DNA of 64,000 nt from Pegea sp. RAD2-039 (Eukaryota > Chordata > Thaliacea > Salpida > Salpidae): the NCBI GenBank assembly GCA_034620365.1, contig JAQGEQ010000272.1:62001-126000 (forward strand). Direction: 5' to 3'. The notes under the pieces were generated by a model. The model had not been told where the DNA came from and did no database searches. It saw only the letters and a program-made list of their open reading frames with translations. The translations under genes and the position numbers were made by a program. Below are positions 22,156-33,333 of the stretch, in pieces (within the stretch, counting starts at the first letter, position 1; the number at the start of each line of letters is the position of its first letter).

Positions 22156-25100
22156 ATGGAAATGTATGCATTATATCGGCAAACTCATCGACCATGTGGA
22201 ATTGAAAATTCTGTTTATTGTAATTTTGTATCACCTATAGAGAAAACTTTGGTTGTTACCGCGGCATCACAACTAACAATTTATAAAGTCAAAGATAAAT
22301 TCAAAGTTAGTTTCTTTGTTAGAAAATTTTGTTGCTTTTATATTTAATATTTAAATTAATAATTTTTATTTAGTGTATTCAATTTCTTGATTACTTATTA
22401 TTCAATTAGATGATTAGCATTTAATGTTATTGGTGTTGTGTAATTATATTTAGAACTTTCTGAAGTTGTTACAATTACTAATGTTTAATTTTTAACAAAT
22501 CCAATTTAACGTTTAATTAATTTAATTTAAAATAAATGCTTTATGACTTTTCAATGAATGTTCTTAAATGTTTTAATTCTTTTAGGACCTTTCAAATGAA
22601 GATCTTATAGAAAATTTTAAATTATATGGTTAGTAGTATGTTCTTTTGAATCTCTGTGGCCTAATATTTAGTTACTTTGATGTTTTATAACGATTTTAAT
22701 TCACTAAAGTAAGAATTTACTTTTTTAGAAAAATCTTCATTTGAAGGGGTTCTTATTGAACTAGACACATGGAGCTTGTATGGATGTGTTGTGTCCATGA
22801 AAAGTATAAGAAATGAGAATTCATTGTTAGATGTTTTACTTTTGAGTTTCTCCAATGGCAGAGTAAGAAATAATTATTTAAAAACTATATTTTAGTAAAT
22901 TTTAACAATTGCAATGTATAGTTATTATTATTAAACAAATTCTTTTAGATAGAAAATTTATTTTGTTAAAAACTTTTTTGTTGTTTTTAGTTTGCAATCA
23001 TTGAATTTGATATTGAAACTTTTGATTTAAAAACATCTCTGATTCACTCATTTGAGGAGAATATTTCTAAAGTAAGTTTAAATTTGATTACATTTTTTAA
23101 AGTTGAAGTTCAATCTTTAACATTTAGCAGAATCAATTGTACTTTCTTACTTTCAGCTTGGAATTATTCAAAATAATGTTGTTCCTTCTCTGGTGGTGGA
23201 TCCTTTAAGTAGATGTGCTGCCATGTTACTCACTAAATTTTCAGTTGCAATAATTGCATTTCAGTCAAAAGATGAAATTATACCAGATAACTTCCAACAA
23301 AACGCTTCCAGGTTTTATTTGAAAACAAATAGCAACTTGTAAAATGTTAAACTAAAATTATCAGCAGAAAAAAAGTGCCTAGATATGATATCAACCTAAA
23401 AGATGTCGACCCAAAATTACAAAAGATTATTAGCATCGAATTTTTACATGACTACTATGAACCTACCTTATTGGTTTTGTATGAATCACCAATGACTTGG
23501 TCTGGGTTGGTATAACTGAAAAAAACTTGACAAATTATTAAAATCGAAACTTCATAGACGAGTAGCATGTCGCCAAGATACATGTAGTATAACAGCACTA
23601 TCACTAAACACGACAGATCAAACACATCCTATCATTTGGTCTTTAAGTGGACTTCCTTATGATTGTATCCGTGTTAAAGCCATTCCAAAACCAATAGGTT
23701 AGTATAACTTTTCAGTATGATAGCTAACTGTTTAATCTCACCAGGCGGAGTATTGGTATTTGCTGCTAATTCAGTTGTATACCTCAATCAAAGCTTGCCT
23801 TCATATGGAGTCTCATTAAACTCAGGAACTGAAGGATCTACCTCTTTTCCATTAAGTAAATTTTGTCACCAAATATTTCATAAGACTTTTAAATTGTAAT
23901 AATTTGTTTAGAAACTCAAGATGACGTTTGTTTTCATCTTAATGGTAGTTATGAAGCGTTCATAACTCCAACAAGCCTCTTACTTTGTTTAAGTAATGGA
24001 GATTTGTAAGTTTTTCTAAGAGTTTTAAAATGATTCTAATACTTGCTTACTCTTTTAGAACCTCACTAATTTTGTAATGAATATTTTGCAGGTATGTAAT
24101 GACTCTTGGTGCAGATAGTATGAGAAACTTGCGATCATTTCATTTTCAAAAACTTGGAAGTGTAGTTCAACCTAGTTGCGTAAGTATAAAGATCTCAGAT
24201 TTATAAAAAATTGATCATTTAAATGATTGTTAATAGATAAATGTCTTGGATAATCAATTTGTGTTTATTGGTTCAAGAGTTGGGTATCCTGAGCTATTAA
24301 AGCTTTTCCCTGAACAGAGTGAAGTAATTAAGAATGTAAGTTTTCAAATAGATCTGAAAATCAGTTGAATGTTGAATTGAAATTGCAGATACCCAATCAG
24401 CAAACTTATACAGATAACATACAGAAGAATGAAGATTTTGACGTCTATGGAAAGTGCGAGGAACAGACCAATCAAATCATCTTATATAATTTTCTTGTAA
24501 ATTTCTAAACAAATTTCAACAAATCATCGAATAATTATTTGAAATTTTTAGACTTGTGATAGTTTGATGAATATAGGACCTTGTAGTGCATCAGAATTAG
24601 GGGAACCTAACTTAAGCTCTGCGGTAATTACATCACTCTAACAGTACAGACACCATCTTATTTATACCCATCTCTAGTTTTCTGGTCAACGAGTCAATGC
24701 TTTAGAACTGGTCATTTTATCTGGACAAGACAAAAGTGGATCTTTAAGTATTTTGCACAAGACTTTGAAGCCTCATGTTAGAGCCACATTTGGTTTACCA
24801 GGATGTGATGACATGTGGACAGTTTATTCGAAGGTGACATGCCAGATATGACAAGTTGATATTTACAATTTGATTTTGTAGAAAGTAGAAGATTCTTTTC
24901 ACAGCTATCTGCTACTAAGTAGGGAGGATTCTACTCTGGTAGCTACTTGAATTCATAAAACAATTTCTTCATTCATATTTCACTTGAAGGTTTTAGAAAC
25001 TAAAACAGAGATAACAGAGTTAGAAAACAGTGGATTTACAACCGATGAATTAACTGTTTTTGTTGGTAACTTGAATGATGGATCTATTTTGCAAATATGT

Positions 25101-28100
25101 GCTTCTTCTGTAAGTTTATTAAATGGAAGAAATTTGATCAAGAAAGTAAACTTGGATTTAGGTTTGTGATTCAAATGTCTTTAGAGTTCTATTGAGAAAG
25201 TATTTATGTTTGTAGATTCTCCAATACAACAGTGCTCTCTGTCTGATCCTCATGTAATCCTCTTAACTGCTGATGGAAGGCTTCTATTACTAAATATTGA
25301 AGAAAAAAATCAAATTCAAATTATTAATCCGTCAATTGCTCAAGTAGTTATCAAAGTTTTGTTTCCAGATGAGGTTTAATTTGATTAATGTCTTTTTACA
25401 GTCACCACCTATCACGAGCTTATGCTTGTATCTTGATAGAAGTAACACTTTCAAAGTTTACGACGAGAAACCTACAACTAGTTCCACATCCAACTTTTCT
25501 CAAACATTCACTGAAAGGTTTGATTCCAAAAAAAAGTAAATTCAAATCTCAGAAATTGCTTCTTAATCTACTTTTAATCATTTGAAGTAGCTCATATGTC
25601 GATGAAGAAGATGAGTTATTGTACGGATCTTCAAACCATGTTGAGTCCCATAAACCGATGGAGTATTCAAGTAGTAGTACAAATATGAATGGCCAAAATT
25701 GTGGTGCTTCTTATTGGCTTGTTCTCATTAGGAAGCACACAGATTTAGAAGCAAGTTGATTTGATTATTTCATTTTTGTATTCAGCTCTTAATTATTCTT
25801 TAGATTTATGATTTGAGTAATCAGAAGTTGTCCTTTGTTGTCCCAAATTTTTCATTTGGAAAACAAGTTTTAATAGATTTCAGTTCAAGTTACTTACAAG
25901 GTAAACCAGCTAACCTTGAAAATCACCAGAACTGACAATTGCATTAACAGGTTCTGAAAAAGTTGAGAAATTTGAAGACAATGATCTTGAATCATCGATT
26001 TTAGAGATTTCTTTAGTAGCTTTAGATCCTGATTCAGCTTTTCCATATCTTTTGGTAAGTTTTACCTTCGAGTAAAGTCATCTAACAACTTGACAACAGG
26101 CACGTCAAAGAAACCAGATACTTATCTATAAAGCGTACAGATATGAAAACAATGTCATCGCTAAAAGGGGACTCAAATTAAGATTTAAGAAGGTGAGTTC
26201 CTATCTGATCTTAGTCACGTGATCGATTCCCGCGTAGGAATTTTGAAACAATCTACTTTTTAGGTCGATCATGGAATATTGATCCGAAAACCATCATCAA
26301 TCAGTAATTCAATTGATCCATCATCTTTCCGATCCTGTTTTAGATCTTTCACAAACATCAGTGGCTACTCAGGAGTAAGTCCTCTGAAGATCCCTTTCAA
26401 TCCAAACTGATCTCTAATTTTAGATCTTCATCACTGGACTGTATCCTTATTGGATATTTTTTACATCACGTGGTAACATAAAATGTCATCCAATGAAAAT
26501 CGACGGATGGGTCACGTGCTTCTCGATGCTTCACAACATCAATTGTCCAAATGGATTTATTTACTTCAACAAGCAAGTAAGTGGTCACGTGATCGCTTGT
26601 ACAGTCCTCATGATGATGCTTGTTAGGGTGAACTGAGGATATGTACATTAGCAGCTGATGTAAGATATGATACAGAATGGCCGCTTCGGCGAATCCAACT
26701 TTCTTGTACCCCTTGCTTCATCACTTATTCCATTGAAAATAAGGTTTGAATCACGAACTAATTGTTTAGTTGTAATTTAGCTCTTCTGTAGGTCTACTCA
26801 GTTGTAACATCAACTTCTGAAGCTTGTAAACGGATGCCATTTCTCAATCAAGAAAATGAAGTCGATTTTGAAGACTTAGAAAAATCTCAACGTTTCATCT
26901 ATCCTCAAATTGATCGATTTCAACTTAAACTTTTATCTCCAATCACATGGGAATGTGTCCCAAACACCACGTGAGTCTTCATATGTCTTCAACATCTTTA
27001 GTTTCTCTAAATTTTCTTGGGATCGAGTAACAGGCTGTTGTGAGTGTTTAAGTTTTGTGGAATTATTTTTTACTTAAAATCAAATAACAGTTTTCATTTA
27101 GAAGTTTTTGAAGCAAAAAGATTAAATTTGATTGTTTCAAACAGAATCGAGATGTTAGAATTTGAACACGTGACTTGTATGAAAAGTGTCTGGTTGACTC
27201 CTTCTTCACATAATACTATCAGAAGAAATTACGTTGTGATTGGTACAAGCAATATAATGGGTGAAGAAATGTCTTCAAGAGGACGGGTTAGTATATTTTG
27301 AAATTGATTCACTTTTCTCAATTTGTTTCTGTTTAGTTGCTGATAACAGAAGTAATAGAGGTAGTTCCTGAACGTGGTAAACCTCATACTAAGAATCGTT
27401 ACAAGAAAATATATGCTGAGGAACAAAGAGGTGCTGTCTCTGCACTTTGTGGTGTTGAAGGCAACTTATTAGCTGCAATAGGACAAAAAGTTAGTTGACA
27501 ACTCAACTTTCTACTCGTTTTATCGTAGATGTTTTAGGTATTTATCTGGAAGTTTGATAGCGATGGTTCATTAAGAGGTTTAGCGTTTGTTGATAGTAAC
27601 ATGTACACCCACCAAGCACTTAGTTTTCGTAATTTTGCTTTGATTGGAGATATTCAAAGATCAATTACTTTACTTCGTTATCAAGTGAGTAGATGATAAA
27701 AGCTGAAACCAAATTGAAATATTCGTTTAATAGGATGAATTTAAAACCCTTTCGGTTCTTAGTCGAGACGTTAAACCGCTTGAAGTTTACAGTATTGAGT
27801 TGTTAATTAAAGGAGATACAGTTGCTTTTTTGGTGTCTGATAGTGACAAAAATCTTTCATATTTTATGTTTCAACCCGAAGGTAAGTAAAGATTTAGTTG
27901 TTGTAAAAGTTTTTAAATAAATATATGAAGCAATGGACAGTCATGGAGGCAGTAGACTTGTTAAGTGTGGAGATATTCATGTGGGTCAACATGTTAACTG
28001 TATGTGGAGAATTGGGACTGTACAAGTGGACAAAGCGACTGGTTTGACCAATTACTCTTATTCACAAGCAAATGTCTCGATGATGGGTTAGTTGTGGATG

Positions 28101-28671
28101 AAAGTTCTCAGCTATTTTCGGCAACCTTGTATTTTCTAGGTACCTTAGATGGGGCTATTGGTCAAATGATTCCAGTTACTGAAAAAGTGTACAGGCGGTT
28201 ATCTATGTTGCAAAACTATTTGTGTCATTCATCTGTTCATGTTGCTGGTTTAAATCCAAAAGCTTTTAGGTATCAACCTTTTTGAAATGTTTGTTTTATT
28301 TTCAGTTATAATTTTAATGATTAAAAAAGTATTTTAAAATTGACTATAAAAATTAGTTAAGCTGCAATTAGTAGAAAGTTAGTTGCATAACAGTGGAATA
28401 AGTAAACTGCATAATATATATTTCGCAGAGCTGCAAAGCATCATGCTAAGGTACTAAGTAATCCTGTTAAAGTGGCTTTAGATGGAGATCTGTTATGGAG
28501 TTATCACAATTTAAGTAAAGTTGCGAAACACGAATTAGCTAGAAAAATTGGATCTACAAATGAACAGGTTGATTTTTGATTTTTAACCTTTTTTTTTTAA
28601 ACGTAAATAAACTTTTTTGTTAGTTGTCTGATGATTTGATGGAAATTCATCGTTCATCCTGTGTTATGTGA
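22156..28671 (+). CDS. CPSF1: cleavage and polyadenylation specificity factor subunit 1 (CPSF160)
   Basis: Complete gene in many exons with short introns. CPSF160 scaffolds the polyadenylation-signal recognition module with WDR33, CPSF30 and Fip1 in the nucleus. The N-terminus [11 protein letters not shown] matches the family start; the first ATG (22156) adds two residues, so the ATG at 22162 is an equally good start. Family landmarks follow in order: the MMS1-like N-terminal beta-propeller with [31 protein letters not shown] and [17 protein letters not shown] (about 23560-23850), central propeller exons, and the C-terminal CPSF_A domain with [24 protein letters not shown] and AGLNPKAFR (about 28130-28270), ending near [18 protein letters not shown]. 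The frame is kept only if a 50-nt intron (GTTTGACC...GGTTAG, about 28043-28092) is removed; antisense and shifted ORFs here are shadows. The 3' end faces the SWEET gene with 29 nt between stop codons. Confidence 0.95.
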
Positions 28672-28700
28672 AGCAATCAAGATATATTCATTTCTTTTTG

Positions 28701-29801
28701 CTAAAGCCAAATAAGATGGTCAATTTGAACATTTGAATAGTTTTTTACTTTGACAGTTTTTGTGTTTATGTAAAAAATCATCTGAAATAAACCAAAAATG
28801 ATTCCGAACAGATTTGGGAGCTGAAAGTTAATCGATAAGTTGTAATCCTAAAATAATTTAAGTTTACTTCTATATAGATATTGTGTAGAGTGTATCCATA
28901 TAAGAACCATTGAGTTGACACAAATAAATAAGTCATCAACAAACATAAAGACAAGCTTTCTTCTTCTCTTTTTCTCACACTTTCAATCTAATTTCAATTA
29001 ATTTATAGTTTAATATCAAGTCATTTGATATTTCAAAATAATGAAGAAATGTAACATACTGTATTTATTAACGGGGCTACATAAGTCAGTAGATTGCTAA
29101 TACAACACACCATTCCTTGAAATTGTATTTTGAGCTTTTCATCTGAGTGATTTGTGTATGAAAGCACAGAAAATGTTAAAAAAAGCAAAAGTGATATTCG
29201 AATAAGTAATTTCACCTGAAAAATAATTTCAAAAATCATAAATTTAAGTTGAGTGTAAAGCTTTAATTAAACTGATTTACTTTATGATGAGATACTTGAT
29301 AGAGAATGGCTGTATAAATAGCTTGAAAGACAGCACCGAATATATTCACAAAAATCATTGTTTTATCTTCTAATAATAATCCATAATTCAAAGAGAAAAC
29401 ACAACTGGAAAAGGTTATCTTTGATGTACATCCAATAAAGAGAAATTTAGGGAAATATCAATTATATTCAATTACTATGAATCAATAAATCTTTTTCACA
29501 TGACTAAAGTCTAATTTTCAAAATCTTTGACGATTATGAACTCTACATATAACAATTTCAGATAAGTTTATTCAAACTTACCTGATAAAACCAAAAAGAA
29601 ACGTGTAGATTGAACTTTCATTTATTGTTTTTTTCTTATGAACTTTTAAAACAAAATCTCTAGAAAAACGTATGAAATATTAAACTTAAATAAAGATTCT
29701 TATAAAAATAGTACTCACATTCCTGTCAGATACAAAACTATTGTGCTGAAAATAAGGCTATAAGAAAATAAGATGGAAAAATTCAATCCAAATACCATCA
29801 T
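28701..29801 (-). CDS. SWEET-family sugar transporter (SLC50A1-like)
   Basis: Six short exons on the minus strand, reconstructed by splice sites: 29801-29719, 29659-29582, 29404-29281, 29215-29060, 28987-28868 and 28820-28701. Together they give an intact 226-residue protein, the usual animal SWEET length (human SLC50A1 is 221). Seven hydrophobic helices form two MtN3/saliva triple-helix bundles: FSLNYGLLLEDKTMIFVNI and VFQAIYTAILYQ in the first half, YVAPLINT, STQWFLYGYTLHNIYIE and LPNLFGIIFGLFQMIFYI in the second. These match the SWEET pattern of a membrane uniporter for mono/disaccharides. All introns obey GT-AG and phases agree. It is convergent with CPSF1; its last exon lies where CPSF1 3' UTR is expected. 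The initiator is the first of two adjacent ATGs. Confidence 0.9.
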
Positions 29802-30685
29802 ATTTTGTGATAAATAGAAAAATTAATCAATCAATCATATTTTTATTCTATTTACTGATAGATTAAAACAAAACATACTAAATTTCTGTTCCACAAACAG
29901 AATGAAAATTATTATTATTCTTTATTATTATAAATATTTAATTAAAAACATAAATAAATAATAAAGAACTTACATAAATACATTAATTACTTAAAATAAT
30001 TAAATTTTTAATGAATATGAAAGTTTACATAAAATTTGTTTAAAACAAAAATGTTTAAAGCTGTTTTTATCTAAATACAAAAACTTAAGTTTCTGAAATA
30101 AGTTAAAATTATTTGCATAAACACTTCCAATTCTTTTTACAATTAAAAGTACCGTTTCTCATAGCAATATGGACTCCTACTAAAATGTTTTAAATAAAAA
30201 GTACCTTGCATCTACTACAGGTAATGAACTGTCAGTTATTGCAGATTGATTCTGTATCAATTTTTTGCCTTTGGTTATTATCGTTTTGAAGATTAAACTT
30301 GGAAGCCTAAGTCACGATTCTGTCACAATAACCAGTACAGGTTATAACTCGTTTTTTGACGTGATGAAAATGTATATAAAGTTAAAAGATCACTGCAAAA
30401 CTAAGAATATTAATTTCCTTCAACATATCGAAAAAATTGTTTTAATTTTCTGAGAGTGAAATATGCCAAGAGTCATTTATAAGTGCCTTGTCTTACAATA
30501 CTCAATAAATCATACCTTACAATACTCAATGTGTGATAAATCATACCAAGGAGCAAACAATGATAGAAGCTCGTAGATGGTGTAAGGTTGATTGTTCTTG
30601 AACAGACTGGAATACATAGCAAATGTAAGTTTTTTTTAATTCTGTTCATAAGTATAAAGACTAGCATTACGTATAAACAGATGCA
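29802..30685. other. spacer upstream of SWEET and the EGF gene
   Basis: AT-rich spacer with the SWEET promoter region on the minus strand. Near 30493-30547 an imperfect tandem duplication repeats TTACAATACTCAAT (30493-30506 and 30517-30530) and ATAAATCATACC. An open frame at 30265-30453 starts at TTG and is not recognisable. Confidence 0.5.
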
Positions 30686-31519
30686 ATGCAACTTGTGGTA
30701 CTGGTAAGCAAAAACGATTTTTTTAAATAAAAATTGAAGCAAGTTGTGGTGATGAATGTGAAAAACATCGTGCTCAAAAATGTAACTCATATATCTACTC
30801 AGTGCAGTCCAGGTGAGTTTTAGAGGTCCTTTAAATGTGAATCAAGCTTTACTTACTTTCATATATATAATTTTTACTCAATTGATATAAACACTTTTTA
30901 AATCAAACTTTTGTTGAATCTTGAGTTTTTGCCGGTGGCTACATTCCTCAGCAAATGCTTTAACAACCAATGTCATCTAGACGGACATTCGTAACGTTTC
31001 TGATTCAGTTTCACATTCAATATTATTAGAAACCAATACTAGTAATATTAATCTTAAATTATGAGACCTTTCAATTATCCTTTTGTTCATAATATTTGTT
31101 TTTTGTTTGCTATAAGAACTGTCGTATTTGTAACTCCTTGTCCCGCATTGAATGATTATTTTTGTATTTACTTTGTATATTTTTTATTTGTTGATAGTTC
31201 CGACTTTAAATTATATTCTTTAGTTTCACGCAGCTTAGGTTTTGATTAAATTAAAACTTGAAACAAATCTTAGTTAAGGTAGAAATATCTTTGGTAATTT
31301 TTAAATAACTTTAAAACAATCTTTTTGATGAATATAAACATATAAAGCCAAATCAACTACTTATTTTTCTATTTTAAAGTTTTCTGTCTTTCAGATATTA
31401 ATGAATGCGAAGATGAAAGAGTGACTTGCCCTGAAAATTCGGAATGTCGAAACTCAATTGGAAGTTTCAAGTATGAATGTTTACCAGGTTATTCTGGAGA
31501 TGGTTTGAACTGCAACTAA
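30686..31519 (+). CDS. small calcium-binding-EGF protein or remnant
   Basis: The last exon (31395-31519) encodes a clear calcium-binding EGF domain: DINECEDERVTCP, then ENSECRNSIGSFKYEC and LPGYSGDGLNC before a stop, with six cysteines and the D-I-N-E-C start. Two small exons with good splice sites precede it (30681-30703 and 30740-30812). Reading from ATG 30686 through GT-AG junctions gives an intact 71-aa product with a mildly hydrophobic N-terminus and QCSPDINEC at the junction. In another frame the same two exons read CNATCGT and SCGDECEKHRAQKC, which looks like thrombospondin/EGF-type cysteine-rich sequence but does not splice in frame to the EGF exon. So this may be a tiny secreted EGF protein or the broken 3' end of a larger extracellular gene. 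EGF domain certain; gene model uncertain. Confidence 0.5.
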
Positions 31520-33333
31520 ATACAACTAAATAAGTGAATTTTTATGTTTATAATATAATAATAATTTTAATAATAGTTTTTCTGAACCATAAAAATTAAA
31601 GTATAAAAATTATTTTACATAATCAGTTATTGTCATTAGATCGCTAATGAATTCTTTATGTTTTCTTAAAAAATCTTTTTATCAGAACAATTTTTAAAAG
31701 ATTATGTTAGTTTTATTTGGTGAAAAAACTTAATGAAGTAAAGATCAAATGGCAATAATTTTAGTAATAATACTCTTAGAAGCTAGAACTAAACATTTGT
31801 AAGTGAAATATCTTGCGATCAAATAGTTTCTTAAGTTTACAAAACATTTTTTATGATAGTAAACAATTGATCTAATCTATTAAACAAACTGCAAACATAC
31901 AAAGGCTATGTAAGACGGTATAACCTTAGAATTGTTTTATAATACTGATTCAAACATTATCGTGAAATTGGTCGCTCGTAATACCATGTAACAAGATCAA
32001 AAAGACAAATGTAACCTTTAATTACTACAGTATTTGATAATGACCGTTGGTTATGTCTTACAAGCTGATCTGAATGATTAAATTGTCATTAACCGTTGGT
32101 TTGTACAAATAAAATTACTGATTTACAATTTCAAATGTATATTGTGACTGTTAATATCGAGTTTATGTTGTTCATCACCAAGTATATTGTCCTAACATTT
32201 TGCATGAAAGTGTTAACATCAAGTTCAAGTGAACGACTGGTTGCATAGCTCTACTAATGCTTTGTGTTCAGTTGAGGGCACTACACTACAAATAATTAAC
32301 ATAGAAAACAACCTTATGAAAGGCAGTAGTGCTGGTGTTATGTCATATTTCTGATTTTTTAAATTTGCTTTCGGAAAGTTAATTCATATAAATAATATTC
32401 TTTGTAAAATTAATCACATGATGGAAAATCTCCATTTAAGTTAGTTGAACAAAGCTGGTTTAAACAATACTTAATAGAAGTTTTTTTATAGAGTTTTTAG
32501 CTCTTTTGAAATACTATTTATAAAAGCTGAAGATGCTGTAGATTTTCTCAAATCAAATTATATATGTGTATTTTCATAGCATGTGTAGTTCTTTCAAAAA
32601 AAGCACTAAACTTATTCAATTTGATGGAAGACTTCTTATTTATTTATCCTTAAATTTATTTATATCAACTAAAACAATTTTAAAAAATGTCTTCCTTTAG
32701 TAAACCGATCAAACTTTCTATCAGTTTCAAATTTTTAATTAATCATAACACGTAAAAAATTACAAAATTGAAATGCTTCGATGTTTGCTTTTTATAACTG
32801 AACTTGACTTTTAGATCTTTTCAGAAGATCAAAACGTTCAGAAACCGATTGGGAACCAGCAACAGAACTTTTTTTCCGATATCTTTTCTTCTTTTTTTGT
32901 AAAGATATGTCAGGAAAGCAGCTGCTGCTTTTGGTTTAAATAGTCAAAGTTAAACCAACATTAAAATTTTGTCAAAAAATAGAAAAACAGAATTTAGAAA
33001 AAATTAATTTTTAACTATTTATCAATCGTTTAAACAACAAAATTATCAGCAGTTTTCTGAAAGAACAAATTCTTTCAAAGGAGAGATTTTTCAAAATTAA
33101 GTAAACAAGATAAAGACAAAACTATTGAAGATACAAGTAACTGAGTAACCTGCTTTTGTCGTTTAATACAATTGAAGATTTTGATGTTCTTAATAAAGAA
33201 GTTAGTTTGTTTGGTCCTTCTGTTTTTTCATGAGATTTTTTCAAACATTTTGGCGCTTTTCATGAAAATAAAACAATAAAAGTTAAAAAGGAAATATTTT
33301 TAACAATTAAAAGTACTGAAGCTAATTTCTTGT
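31520..33333. other. AT-rich spacer
   Basis: About 1.8 kb without a supported gene between the EGF exon and the 3' end of the minus-strand gene at 33334. A slightly less AT-rich patch near 31900-32340 contains two copies of an AACCGTTGGTT-like sequence, but no frame or structure I can assign. Confidence 0.5.

Noticed and set aside
28004-28285. ORF of 93 codons read as one block at the CPSF1 3' end.
   Set aside because: The first third is out of the family frame; a 50-nt intron restores VNCMWRIG...VVDESSQLF and CPSF_A homology.
30265-30453. Open frame of 62 codons upstream of the EGF exons.
   Set aside because: Non-ATG start and no recognised motif or convincing link to the EGF exons.
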